DNA from: Papaver somniferum
Taxonomy: Eukaryota; Streptophyta; Magnoliopsida; Ranunculales; Papaveraceae
Assembly (NCBI RefSeq): GCF_003573695.1
Contig: NC_039358.1
Coordinates: 96,596,117 to 96,660,116 of the forward strand
Length of the DNA stretch: 64,000 nucleotides
Reading direction: 5' to 3'
Positions 34,816-46,779 of the stretch are shown in pieces (the stretch's first letter is position 1; every line of letters begins with the position of its first letter). The position numbers were made by a program, and so were the translations under genes. Below the pieces are notes generated by a model. It was not told where the DNA came from, did no database searches, and saw only the letters and a list, made by a program, of their open reading frames with translations.

Positions 34816-35384
34816 GGTTCCACGGAATCCAATCAAACAACATCAGAGAGGTCATCCACTTCAAAAACCCTAAATTGATTTCAAATCTGAGATCCAGAAA
34901 TAAACCTATCTTCCCCCTGGTGTATATCTCCTCTCATCTATAATATTCTTCATATGTTCCCCACTCCATCAATTTCAGTTCCTCAACTTCGTCTTCTTTG
35001 TTAGTAAAATCACTCGATAATAGTTACTGGAGCCGCCATCTCAGTTCCTCCCTTCTCTCAATTTCAGGCAAAATAATGATAAGAGAAACATTTTCTCTTG
35101 ATTTCAGGTTTGATGTAATGATTAGGAAAGCTTTAGGCACCCAACAAATGATTCAGGCTACCATAGTGACAGATGCAGCTGGCTTGGCTTCCATCACTCA
35201 GCCCGCGAAATGGCGATTCTTCCTTTTATGATTCAAATTGACAATTCTTCTCCTTTTACTCCAAATGACTCCATTGCACCTAATAAACTCAAAAAAGAAC
35301 ATAAGATACATATGTTACAAGAGAAATAACAAAGAAACCATAATCAATAGATACACAATCAAGGTGTTTTAGACACCTATCAGT
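34816..35384. other. No gene recognised
   Basis: Mixed AT-rich DNA with short frames (60-80 codons) lacking any domain. It lies between the Athila-like LTR end and the Copia pol fragment. Confidence 0.4.
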
Positions 35385-36515
35385 TTGTTAAAGAAACCTT
35401 TGTATGGTCTAAAGAAATCTTCAAGGCAGTGGAATAAACATTTTGATATGTTTATGTTAGAAAATGGCTATGGTAAGAGTAAGTATGATCGTTGTGTATA
35501 TCACAGGAAACTCCAAGATAGTTCATTTGTGTATTTACTCTTATATGTTGTGATATGTCGATAGCTTGCAAAGACATGTCAGGGATACGTAGGCTGAAAG
35601 TACAGCTGAGTAGTGAGTTTAATAGGAAAGACTTGGGTGCAATAAAGAAGATATTGCGCATGGAGATTCGTTGAAACCTAGCTGAAAACAAGTTGTATTT
35701 GTCCCAGAAGGCTTACATGAGAAGGTGTTGGAAATGTTTGTTATGGAAGATTCAAAACCAGTAAGTACTCCTTTGGAAGCTCATTTTAGACTCTCTGGTA
35801 GACTATCACCTCAAACGGCATATGAGGCAGAGTACATGTCTCGGGTTCCATATGCAAGTGCAGTTGGTAGCATCATATATGATACGGTTTGTACAAGGTC
35901 AGATATCGCACAAGCTGTGAGTGTGGTAAGAAGATACATAGGAAGTTTCGGGAAGGCTCATTGGCAAGCTGTAAAGTGGCTTTTAAGGTATCTAAGGGGC
36001 AATACAAATGTTGGTTTGGTGTTTGAAAAACACAATGGTGATTTAAAAAACGTTGTGGGTTATGTTGATTCTGATTATGCAGGTGATATGATAGAAGAAA
36101 GTCATTTCCAAGTTATCCTTTTACATTATGTGGTAGTACTATCAGTTGGAGGTCGATTTTGCAAAGCACAGTTACATTGTCTACAACTGAGGCAGGGTAC
36201 ATGGCAGTCACAAAGGCAGTAAAAGAAGGTATATGATTGATGGGTTTGGTTGGTGATTTGGGGTTCAAGCAAGAGAGTGCAACTCTGTTCTATAACATTC
36301 AAAGTTCCACGCACTTGACCAAGAACCAGATGTATCATGAGAGAACGAAACACATCGATGTCATGTATCATTTCATCAAAGTTGCATTTGAGGAAGGGAA
36401 GATAATGATTGTAAAGGTTCCTACAACGGATAACCCTGCAGACATGTTGACGAAGCAGGTTCCAAGTATCAAACTCAAGCATTGCTTGGACTTGGTTTGT
36501 ATCAACAAGTGTTGA
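35385..36515 (+). pseudogene. Tork-like Copia RT/RNase H 3' fragment
   Basis: Begins abruptly inside RT with LLKKPLYGLKKSSRQWNKHF and KYDRCVYHRKLQDSSFVYLL. The YVDDM catalytic box is destroyed by a small deletion (YVV then a frameshift into DMSIACKDMSGIRRLK). A stop follows MEIR. From 35725 the frame gives VSTPLEAHFRLSG, YASAVGSIIYDTVCTRSDIA, the RNase H start and VDSDYAGD. After another shift it continues with TEAGYMA, LTKNQMYHERTKHIDVMYHF and NPADMLTKQVP. This is the C-terminal third of a Copia polyprotein; integrase and most of RT are missing. Confidence 0.85.
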
Positions 36516-36561
36516 GAGTCCTTGATGGGCTTAGCGAAGACAACGATGGTGGTATTCAAGT

Positions 36562-36905
36562 CAAGGTGGAGTACATGATATGTATTCTGGTTGGGCTTGC
36601 CCCAAGAGCCTGGCCCACAAGTCCATGTAGCTATCTGTGTTTATAGGTCACATGAACATTAAGAGGAAAACAAATTTCCTTTTGTTTGTAAGAGAAATAT
36701 AAACTTATGTGAAGAGTGCGTGAGGCACCAAAAGAATTCTAGGGTTCTTGAGAGAAGATTGATTCAATAGGGTATAACCTTGTTTGATACATAGTGCAAT
36801 CATTTCATTGTCTTCGCAAGTAGATGTAGATCATCTTGATCGAACCACTATAAATCCTCGTGTTTTGTGTGTGCTTGATTTGATTTGATTTCATTTCCAT
36901 TTCAC
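36562..36905 (+). mobile_element. Polypurine tract and 3' LTR of the Tork-like Copia
   Basis: CAAGGTGGAG at 36562-36571 is the usual Tork-type polypurine tract after the RNase H stop. The LTR that follows probably starts with TG at 36576 and ends near TTTCCATTTCACA at 36905. It contains the CTTG-CCC-AGAGCCTGGCCCA motif and a TATAAAT near 36851. Both boundaries are approximate because no partner LTR is present. Confidence 0.5.
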
Positions 36906-36918
36906 ATCTTGATTGATT

Positions 36919-37185
36919 GTGCTAGTTTGAACCATTTGTTCTAATAATTAGTATTTCCAAATCCCTTGTTGTAGACTTCTCTCGTGTTTATGATGTTTTG
37001 TTGTGGACTGCAGTGGTTCTTTGTGTTTTTCATGGGTGTCCAGGATTTGTGATGCTTTCTACGTATTAATAGTGTTAACATTTTTTGCTTCTTTGTGCAA
37101 TCATTGCAAGCAGCATTTTATTTCTTTAAATAAAGAAACATAAGATACCAGATAAACATAACAATGCTGTTACATTTTATACTTC
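36919..37185. repeat. Direct duplication, copy 1
   Basis: GTGCTAGTTTGAACCATTTG through GATAAACATAACAATGCTGT and TACATTTTATACTTC. It matches copy 2 at 37575-37810 plus 40309-40332 with a few percent difference, and represents the site before the Harbinger insertion. Confidence 0.85.
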
Positions 37186-37188
37186 TAA

Positions 37189-37574
37189 GAGCAACTGCAA
37201 TGGTGCGATCAAAACAAAAGACCATAAACAAAAAAAAAAAAAACCAAATTTGGGTTTAGTCCGAGGTGCTACGCTACGGTGCACGAGCAAAATTTGGTCG
37301 AGCACACATTATACCCCTGCCCCATTCAAACTCACATTAAATGTTCGCCTCTCATCAGGTTCACATTATACCTTCGCCCCATTTTACACTTGCTTTTGAT
37401 TCAAACTTAAGTATAATGTTCTCCCCATCATCATACGGATTTTATACTTATGCCCCGCTATAAACGGACATTATACCTACGCTCGATATCAGGCACACTT
37501 TTAATGTCCGCTCGACTAAATTTGGTTTCGGTCCGGGTTCCAGACCAAATATAGTATGATATTTGTTTTTACTC
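37189..37574. mobile_element. MITE 1, Harbinger-like, 3' end incomplete
   Basis: Starts with GAGCAACTGCAATGG after a TAA, like MITE 2 at 40336. Internally it has CATTATACC/CCGCTCGA motifs, and ends near GACCAAATATAGTATGATAT without a terminal inverted repeat, where duplication copy 2 begins. Related to MITE 2, but strongly diverged inside. Confidence 0.6.
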
Positions 37575-37810
37575 GTGCTAGTTTGAACCATTTGTTCTAA
37601 CAATTAGTATTTCCAAACTTCAGTCCCGTTTTTATGATGTTTTGTTGTGGACTGCAGTGGTTCTGTGTGTTTTTCATGGGTGTCCAGTCAAGTATTTGTG
37701 ATGTTTTCTACGTATTAATAGTGTTAACATTTTTTGCTTCTTTATGCAACCACTGCAAGCAACGTTTTATTTCTTTAGATAAAGAAACATAAGATACCAG
37801 ATAAACATAA
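37575..37810. repeat. Direct duplication, copy 2 (left part)
   Basis: Second copy of the 36919-37185 sequence, interrupted at 37811 by the Harbinger element. The remainder of the copy resumes at 40309. Confidence 0.85.
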
Positions 37811-38259
37811 TAAGAGCAGTTCCTATGGAATGGCCAAACACAAAGTTTGTTCATTTTGATCCCACTATGGGATGAACAAACATGGAAAATGGATGTTTAA
37901 ACCAACAAATCTGTTGGTTTGAACATCGAGTCGAAGAAACAATCGCGCGTCATTGTCACTGACGCTGGCGCTCGGAATAAAATCGCCCGCGTTTTTCCAT
38001 ATAACGCGCGTCAACATCTATGTCGCGGGAGTCCTGTATTATTGTGCCTGCGTTATTAGCATGACCGCCCACTGCTACTCCCATCCCGCCTCATTTGTTC
38101 ATTTCCTTAGCCTATAAATTCAGTTCGTCTACAAACTTAAGACTCACACCTTTCTCAACATTACACAATTTCCATACCGTCTCTAACTTTTCTTTTTCTT
38201 CCTAAACAAAACTATTCATATCAATTCAATCTTTCAGGAAAATCCAATCTTTAACAAAT

Positions 38260-39359
38260 ATGGCATCCTCTCAAAAACGATCACAACAACGATCACAACA
38301 ACAAACACCACAACAAACACAACCACAAACACCACAACAAACACAAACGCCACAACGAACATAACAAGAAACACAACAATCACAACAAAGGAACACAAGA
38401 ATTCGTGGTCCTAGGTATATGATGGATGAAGACGAGTACTTTGCAGAAATTATGTTCTCTATACATTAGATGATATCAATGGTATTTATCAAGAAAAAAA
38501 AAAACTTTTTATGGAAAGATTTTACAAAAATTTGGTCAAGAAACCGGAAACATTCATGGTCCTGGTGTTGATGGGTTGAGTCATCGTTTTTGCACAATTT
38601 CAGCATCTGTTAGTGAATATGTAGCTTTGGTCACTCAAATGTGGAACAACAAAAGAAGTGGTGAAGGCGAACCGGATATGCGAAGATGTCGGGAAGAGCG
38701 GCAAAGAACCCACAAAGGTTCAAGCTTCCAACATGAAAGGTGTTTCACCATTTTGAGGGTGATTAACAAGTTTAATCCATATTTGTTGGAAGGTCATCAA
38801 GTGCCTGGAAGATCACCACATGGCCAAATCTCGAAGGATTTTCAGAATGGAGGGCCTGTTTCCTCACCTGATGGAACTCCAGGTAGTCAGGATCAACACA
38901 ATAGTAATCTAGACGTTAACAACAACTGCAAGAGAATAAGAGGAGGTGGAGTAAAAGCTGCAAAAGCAGCGAGATACGCAGCCCAGCGAGCAGCGGAATG
39001 AGGTTCAAGCGAGTTCAACTATGCTGATCACAAGGCAATGGAGATGCGAGGCAGATAGAGTCAGGGACCGTGCCATTTCTTTAAATAATCAACAGAAAAG
39101 TCGACTTTCGCGAGAACAATACTACAAGGATTGTAAGCTAAGCAAGTTACTAGCCTTAGACACCGGCAAAATGAATGAACGACAATATGCTATATGGAGT
39201 AAGCAAATGAATGAGACCCAAGAACAACAAGTCCAGGCTGATCAAGTCCAGGCCGAACAAGTCCCCCACCAACAAACTGGCCAGTCTGTGAATGTGGTAG
39301 AGGAAGAAGATGATGCCTCGGAAGAAAACGAAGACGAATTCAGTCTTGCTAGTGCGTGA
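38260..39359 (+). pseudogene. Harbinger ORF1 (Myb/SANT-like, NAM-associated type), frameshifted
   Basis: In intact PIF/Harbinger elements this DNA-binding partner cooperates with the transposase. The start MASSQKRSQQRSQQQ is Gln/Thr-rich low complexity and is interrupted by an in-frame TAA in the CAACAA repeats. Shifted pieces follow (DDINGIYQEKK; GVDGLSHRFCTISASVSEYV). The clearest part is 38576-38998: EYVALVTQMWNNKRSGEGEP, then SSFQHERCFTILRVINKFNP, and GGGVKAAKAARYAAQRAAE, matching the pattern of NAM-associated C-terminal domains. After a further shift, 39021-39356 gives a charged coiled tail ending EEDDASEENEDEFSLASA. Confidence 0.7.
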
Positions 39360-39548
39360 ACAAGTTTAGTTTAATTCAGTGTAGTCGGTTTAATTCAGTT
39401 TAATTTAGTTTTAATTTGTACACGTCTATTTAAAATTTATTTAAAATTTAATATAATTGCGTCAATTTTAACAAAGAACTTTAAATTAAAATACATATTA
39501 CTTAAAATAAACAACAACTTTTAATATAATTGTCTCAATTGTACACGT

Positions 39549-39965
39549 TTATCTCCCTCTCCCTCTGCCTCGTATATGTCGTGCATCATACTGATAATTA
39601 AATAAAGGTTGTATCTGACAAAGCTCGGAAATAATCCTTTGCGTCAAGTTGCGGCCCATGCGGAATCGACGCTGAAAATCCTCATCGGAATAGACACAGT
39701 CATGATTAAAATAATCATTCATTATCTTTTAGTGGTAAAAATGTCGATTCCGCCACGTCCATCTTCTAGTCGCAACTTCATATGGTTCTAAAGGCTTTGG
39801 TATGATCCCGGTTTGTAATTGCAACATAAAATTTCGTCTTCTTCTATCTTGATCTGCATCTTCATCCATTTGATGCTAAAACTCCATACACATTTCTTGA
39901 TCTTCTTCGTACAACATGTCATCCATCTCCATATCTTCCTCATAAGAATCAAAATCAGAATTCAT
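39549..39965 (-). pseudogene. Harbinger transposase N-terminal fragment
   Basis: From an ATG at 39965 the minus strand reads MNSDFDSYEEDMEMDDMLYE, a stop, then a basic region, WTWRNRHFYH, a second stop, and NDYFNHDCVYSDEDFQRRFR followed by MGRNLTQRIISELC. This matches the conserved start of plant Harbinger transposases (family pattern NDYF...Y-DE-FRRRFRMSR-LF-RI). It ends at 39549 with a stop; the helix-turn-helix remainder and the whole DDE nuclease domain are deleted. About 139 codons survive with two in-frame stops, so it cannot transpose itself. Confidence 0.75.
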
Positions 39966-40335
39966 GGTTGAAAATTAAAAATAATTGAAAATAAGAAAAG
40001 ATTGATCAGATGAAAGATTATTGTGTATTTGTGAGATCAAATTCGAGTCATATTTATAGAGGGGAGAACGAAAATTAGCTGTTTCGGTGACTGTTAATAA
40101 GTTGTAGTTTACGGTCATATTGCAAACGCTGGCGTCGCCAGCGACATCGGTTAAGCCTCCAGCGCTTGGAGGAGTGTCGTCAGCGTCAGGTTTCTGGACG
40201 CGCGTTTATTTATCTGACGCTCACTGCTTTTCCATAATGGAAAATTCAGTTTGACCATCCACGTGGCTCAACAACGTTTGTGTTTGGCCATTGCCATAGG
40301 AACTTCTCTAATGTTGTTACATTTTATACTTCTAA

Positions 40336-40935
40336 GAGCGACTGCAATGGTACGACTAAACTCAAAGATCAAAGACCAAAAAAAAAGACTAAATATGAGT
40401 TTAATCTGTACTGTGACGTTATGGGGAGAAGACCAAATTTGGTCGCGCGTAAAATTAATCACCGCACGAAAACGGGCGTAAATTTGGTGTACGCTTGAAT
40501 GGGGCGTAAAATTGGTTTACGCCCGAAATTTGAATGGGGCGGATGGTTTGGTGTCCGCCTGATGAGTAAGTGAACGGGCGGATGGTTGGGTGTCCGCCTG
40601 ATGAATTTCATTTTGAATGGGGCGGATGGTTTGGTGTCCGCCTGACGAAATGTGAACGGACGGATGATTGGGTGTCCGCCTGATGAATTTCATTTTGAAT
40701 GGGGCGGATGGTTTGGTGCCCGCCTGATGAGTAAGTGAACGGGCGGATGGTTGGGTGTCCGCCCAGCAACAAGCGTACTTTAAATTTACGCCCGACTATA
40801 TTAGGATTTGGTATTTGGTCGCGACCAAATATGATCTGGGATTTGATCTTTGGCTGGGATTTAATCTTTACTCCGTCCCACTGCGTTACGATCCCATCCC
40901 AAATTTTTGGTTATACTCGCCCACTGTGGATGCTC
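40336..40935. mobile_element. MITE 2, Harbinger-like, 600 bp
   Basis: Flanked by TAA on both sides (40333-40335, 40936-40938). Ends are GAGCGACTGCAATGG and CCACTGTGGATGCTC, whose reverse complement GAGCATCCACAGTGG pairs at most positions. No ORF of note. The centre (about 40500-40770) is an array of GGGCGGATGGTTTGGTGTCC units alternating with TGATGAATTTCATTT spacers. Confidence 0.75.
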
Positions 40936-40938
40936 TAA

Positions 40939-42376
40939 GGTACTACACAACCAAATGTAGAATATGAAACATTACACTTCCATGTTCCATCTATCGTCTT
41001 GCCTTTGGATAAACCAAGATGATTACGAGATGCAAAATGTAAAATTTAATCCTCGTAGAATCCAATCATAAATTAAATTGCATAATTGATCTTTCTAAAA
41101 TCCAATCATAATCTAGATTACAGTACCAGTAATTAATTTACCGGCATGATGAACTTGCACGGGCTCACAACTAGTAAAACTGAAAATGATATCATGTTTT
41201 TGTTTAGGCCACATGTCCACATCAAAACGAAAATTCAAGCGGTAGATCAGTATAGTGCCGGTCAGATGAAGATAAAAGAAATATGAATAACAAATGGAAG
41301 ATCACTCGAAGGCTCGAAGCAAACAGAGTTCTTGGTCATGGAAGGAGAATTAATCAAGTAAATAGTTTTCTGCATTTGATGATTGTAAAGAAAAATGAAA
41401 GACCATCTTCTAGAAGCTTTGAAAAGCAACTTTCAAATTATTGATTAGTAGATAATACTTGCGGAATGTGTATAGATGATATGAGTTTGGAATCTTATAG
41501 CTTGGAAGCTGGGAAAACAATGAATAAAAGAAGTTCCTTTAAATGTTCTAATATAAAACCACTTGAGAAACATTTCATTAATTAAGTTACTCCTGTTTCC
41601 ATTTTAAAAATGTTTCTTCTGTCCCTTATTTTCACTGTTTGTACGCACTGTAAAAATCGAAGAAACCGTACTGACAAATGAGACCGTGGCAACCCCAACA
41701 ATCTGATTTAGTAATTTCCTTTCCGATATCTATGGTCGTTGCCTTCAATTAAACAAGGCGCGTTTCAAATTTGTTGAAGTTTCTGTGTTTTGTTTTAAAC
41801 TCACCGACGAATACGATTCAATGTGGGCCCATATACAGTTGTTACGTGGCCTCATCTCTACACATCCATCTTCGTCAGAAAAGTCCAAGTCTGATGAAAG
41901 CAATGACAGAATCCATTTCAGACACTTCTCCTAATTTCTTGCATTCGCCGCCTGTCCGCCCGCCCGCCCAATTTCTTCTTCTTCTTCTTCTAAAATTCGC
42001 TCTCTTGTCTTTGAGTTTGACCATCTGTATTTGAGTTTGGTCAATGTTTCTCTCTCTCTATTACACATATATGCGAATGAAGAAGAAGAGAAAATAGGTA
42101 GCAGTTGGAATCTCAACTCATTATTTCTCTGATAAACCAAATCAAGTAAGATTCTAAAATTCTAAAACCCTTTTTCTTATTTGTCTGTAAATCATCAGTT
42201 GTTGCGTCGAATGTAATCAGAGAGTTTTAAGTTTTACGATCAATATAACAAACTGATATCCATATTAGAGCTTTCTGTCATTTACTAATAGATAGATAGA
42301 TGTTACTATTAAGCGGAACAAGTAGCAGTAGTAGTAGAAGAAGAAAAGCCTCTGAAAGGCCTCTGAAAGGCCTCTT
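40939..42376 (+). promoter_or_regulatory. Upstream region of the flippase gene
   Basis: No gene recognised. From about 41750 it changes to CT-rich DNA, with (TTC)n at 41971-41990, CTCTCTCTCTATT near 42050 and a GAAGAAGAAGAG tract near 42080, typical of a plant 5' leader. A possible intron donor in the leader (CAAGTAAGATTC near 42143) was noted but no transcript evidence exists. Promoter elements were not pinned down. Confidence 0.4.
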
Positions 42377-45300
42377 TTGAACCTATCTCCTAAAACTCCA
42401 ACAACTATCAATCAAACCCATGATCATCTTTCCATTCCTCCTGATTTAAAATCCAAACTACCTAAATCCACTTCTCAAATGGATCCAGACCAAGATCGAA
42501 CCAGTACACGACTAGACAATTATCAACCTTCTCGATCTCTTAGAAGTCTTTTCTCAATTGTATCTGGAAGACATTCAATTGATGAGGTCAATTCTTATAT
42601 CTCTGCAACTTCATCTGTTGACAATTTTTCTCGTTCTGGGTCGAAACCCATACCTGTAAGGTATGGTTCTAGAGGAGCTGATTCTAATGGCTTAACTATG
42701 TCCCAGAGAGAGATCAGTGGTGATGATGCAAGACTCATTTATGTTAATAATCCAGATAAAACAAATGAGAAATTTGAATTTACGGGGAATTCCATTCGGA
42801 CCAGCAAGTATTCTATACTAACATTCTTACCCAAAAACCTATTTGAACAGTTTCATAGAGTTGCATACATATATTTCCTTGTAATTGCCATCTTAAATCA
42901 GCTTCCCCAACTTGCTGTATTCGGTCGAACGGCTTCTATACTACCGTTAGCAATTGTTCTAATTGTTACTGCTGTTAAGGATGCTTATGAAGATTGGAGA
43001 CGGACTCGTTCCGATAGAATTGAGAACAATCGGATAGCTTTGGTTCTAGTAGATGGTCAGTTCCAAAAGAAGAAATGGAAGGAAATCAGGGTTGGAGAGG
43101 TTCTCAAAATTTCTGTGAATGATACTCTCCCTTGTGACATGGTATTGCTATCTACTAGTGATCCAACTGGAGTTGCTTATGTACAGACTATTAATTTAGA
43201 TGGTGAATCGAACTTGAAAACCCGGTATGCAAAACAAGAGACACTCTCAAAGATGCCTGAGAAAGAAGGGGTTCAAGGATTGATCAAATGTGAACATCCC
43301 AATAGAAACATATATGGGTTCCAGGCTAATATGGAAATTGATGGGAAGAGGGTCTCACTTGGACCCTCAAACATTATTCTTCGTGGTTGTGAGCTCAAAA
43401 ATACTGCTTGGGCAATTGGGGTATCTGTTTATGCTGGTCGGGAGACTAAGGCAATGCTTAACAACTCAGGAGCCCCTTCCAAGAGGAGTCGATTGGAGAC
43501 CATTATGAACCGTGAGATTATAACACTCTCGCTGGTTCTCATTGTGCTATGTGGGATAGTTTCTGGCTTAGGTTGGAGTTGGCTGCAGCGCAATCGGGAT
43601 GAGCTGGAGTATTTGCCCTTTTTCAGGAAGAAAGATTACTCGAAGGATGAGAATTATAACTATTCTGGACTTGGATATGAAGTATTATTCACATTTCTCA
43701 AGTCGGTTATCGTTTTCCAGATTATGATCCCCATTTCACTCTACATTTCGATGGAATTGGTCCGCCTTGGACAGGCCTATTTCATGATTCAAGATTCAAA
43801 TCTTTATGACGAAGCATCAAATTCGAGGTTTCAGTGCAGGGCTTTGAATATAAATGAGGATCTTGGACAGATAAAGTACGTTTTCTCAGACAAAACTGGA
43901 ACATTGACGGAGAACAAGATGGAGTTTCAATGTGCAAGCATAGGAGGAGTAGACTACAGTGAAGCAAAAGCTACTCCAGGAGAGGAATATGCATACTCAG
44001 TCCAAGGTGAGTTTTATTGTCTTCTTTAGAATCTGTGCTTCTTTTTTCCGTTTTGTGCAAGTAAAGATAGCTTATTAATTTTTCTTGTCTACTAGTGGGC
44101 GGACAGGTTTTGACGCCAAAAATGAAGGTAAAGATTGACCAGCAGATCCAACAGCTACTGAAACAGGGCAAAGAAACAGAAGAAGGAAAGAATGCTCATG
44201 ATTTCTTCCTTGCTCTGGCTGCCTGCAACACAATTGTACCTCTGGTTTTAGAGACACCGGATCCCACTATGAGGCTGGTGGATTATCAGGGTGAGTCTCC
44301 TGACGAACAGGCCCTCGTGTATGCAGCTGCTTCCTATGGTTTCATGCTTCTAGAAAGAACCTCTGGCTACATAACCATCGATGTCCTTGGAGAACGATAT
44401 AGGTAATCAACCAGTTCATTCTTTCCTTCTGTGATGTTCAGTTAGTATTTATTAGGACCTGGATTGATGGGTAAATATAATGATTTGGAATCTATGAACC
44501 TGCTCCTTGAGAGTATGCAGCTTACAGACATGTTATGCTTATTAAATCCCACCTTACGGGCAGTGCAGGTTTGATATTCTGGGTCTGCATGAGTTTGACA
44601 GTGACCGGAAGAGAATGTCAGTGATAGTTGGTTGTCCTGACAAGAGTGTGAAAATATTTGTGAAAGGCGCAGACACTTCAATGTTTAATATAATAAACAA
44701 ATCGCTTAATTTACAATTACATAATGCAACTCAAACTCATCTGCGAACCTACTCCTCATTGGGCCTCCGAACGTTGGTCATTGGAATGCGGGAGTTGAGT
44801 GCTTTAGAGTTTAAGCAATGGCATATTGCTTATGAGAAGGCTAGTACCGCGCTGATTGGAAGGGCTCATTTACTCCGTGGTCTTGCTTATGACGTGGAAA
44901 AGAAAGTTAAACTGTTGGGAGCTTCTGGAATTGAAGATAAGCTGCAGCAAGGGGTACCAGAAGCTATAGAATCACTGAGGCAAGCTGGAATTAAAGTGTG
45001 GGTTTTGACAGGAGACAAACAAGAGACAGCCATATCAATTGGTTACTCCTGTAAGCTCTTAACCGATAACATGACCCAGATAGTAATAAACAGTAATTCT
45101 AAAGAATCATGTAGGAAGAGTCTAGAAGATGCAAGAGCCACACCATTGTCTACCAGTACAGTGAGTTCTGTAGGAGGTGGTAGACTTCCTATTGCTTTAA
45201 TAATTGACGGGACCAGTCTTGTCTATATTCTTGAGAGTGAGTTAGAAAACGAGGTAAGAGTTTGTAAAACATAAAATCTAGAAGTTTTACACCTCATATT

Positions 45301-46779
45301 CTGCTCGTCTGACCTGAGCTTACTTTTTGTGCCTACAGCTGTTCCAGTTAGCCACAGAATGTAGTGTGGTCCTGTGCTGTCGAGTTGCTCCGCTACAAAA
45401 AGCTGGAATTGTTGCCCTAATAAAGAAGAGGACAGATGACATGACCCTTGCCATTGGAGATGGTAAGCATAAGCTTCTTAGTTTCATATGGATCACCAAA
45501 TTTGTAACCTGAGTTGCTGTCTGAAATAATCTATATGAGAGGTCATTTAGGTGATTATTGGTTGTTACTGTTTACCAGGTGCAAATGATGTTTCTATGAT
45601 TCAAATGGCTGATGTGGGGATAGGCATCAGTGGTCAAGAGGGAAGGCAAGCTGTCATGGCCTCTGATTTTTCAATGGGTCAGTTCAGATTTTTGGTTCCA
45701 CTTCTATTGGTCCATGGCCACTGGAATTACCAGCGGATGGGATATATGATTCTTTACAACTTCTATAAAAATGCTGTATTTGTCTTCATGCTATTCTGGT
45801 CAGTACTCTACCTCCCTCATCCACTCTCAAAATTTGATAATTTTTTATACAATTGTTATTATAAAAGCTTTTGGAGTGGCGTTTCTGTCTTGCTTTTCTA
45901 ATTTGTGATATCTCCTCTGACAGGTATGTACTCTACACAGCATTCACCTTAACGACTGCGGTCACGGAATGGAGCAGCGTCCTCTATTCTGTGATCTATG
46001 CTTCTTTCCCAACAATAATTGTTGGAGTTCTGGACAAAAACTTGAGTAGGAGGACTTTGCTGAAGTATCCTCATCTTTATGGAGCTGGCCAGAGACACGA
46101 GGCTTACAACCTAAAATTGTTCTTTGTTACAATGATCGATATGGTGTGGCAGAGCATGGTTATCTTCTTTATCCCTTACCTTGCTTATAGACAAAGCACA
46201 GTAGACGCTTCTGGTATCGGAGATCTATGGACAGTTGCGGTGGTAATACTTGTTAATCTTCATTTGGCGATGGATGTATTACGGTGGTCCTGGCTTACTC
46301 ACGCTGCCATATGGGGATCTATAATTGTTACATGCATCGCAGTTATATTGATAGACGCTATACCTGATTTACCTGGTTACTGGTAAGTCCTCTTCTTTGA
46401 CGTTAGTATCCGTTTATTGTTTTGCAATGTCCCTCCACCCTAATAACATGGTCTGAAACAGCAAATTGAACGGTTTATAACCATCACCACCCCAGTGTTA
46501 TTGCATTGAAGAAGTGCTGATTTATTATTATGTTGTATTTCATTATGCAGGGCGATCTTTGAAATAGCAAAGACTTCAGTGTTCTGGTTTTGCTTGCTCG
46601 CGATAATAATGGCTGCACTAATTCCACGTTTTGTTGTAAAGTTTTTTAATCAGTATGTAATTCCTTCCGATATCCAAATTGCTAGAGAAACTGAAAAATG
46701 TACAAGTAATAGTGAATTTACAGAAGTAGAACTAGAAATGAGTCGGATTTCGGATCCCCCACCCGCGATGATAAGGTGA
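42377..46779 (+). CDS. ALA1-like: P4-type ATPase, phospholipid flippase of the ALA1 class
   Basis: Seven exons: 42377-44006, 44096-44402, 44569-45253, 45339-45462, 45579-45798, 45924-46382, 46551-46779; every intron is GT-AG and phases join correctly, giving about 1217 residues. P4 ATPases move phospholipids from the outer to the cytosolic leaflet, usually with an ALIS/CDC50 beta subunit. Visible: actuator DGES (275-278), the P4-type PISL in TM4 (452-455), phosphorylated Asp505 in DKTGTLT, nucleotide-domain KGAD (678-681), TGDKQET (793 on) and hinge GDGAND (914-919), plus the membrane segments of the C-terminal half (for example [22 protein letters not shown]). The Met at 42479 (MDPDQD) aligns better with the family start and would give about 1183 residues; the upstream 34 residues are low complexity. 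No disruption seen. Confidence 0.95.

Larger units (their letters stand above)
37814..40308. mobile_element. PIF/Harbinger transposon, 2.5 kb, decayed
   Basis: Terminal inverted repeats GAGCAGTTCCTATGGAATGG and, reverse-complemented from the right, GAGAAGTTCCTATGGCAATGG-like; similarity continues through CCAAACACAAA for about 38 bp. The target duplication is TAA on both sides (37811-37813 and 40309-40311), the three-base type expected for PIF/Harbinger. Copy 1 of the surrounding duplication shows the near-empty site. Inside are a Myb/SANT-like ORF1 on the plus strand and a truncated transposase N-terminus on the minus strand, tail to tail. Confidence 0.85.

Noticed and set aside
41971..42100. 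Simple repeats (TTC)n and (GAA)n as regulatory elements of the flippase gene
   Set aside because: Common in plant 5' leaders; nothing in the sequence shows a specific role.
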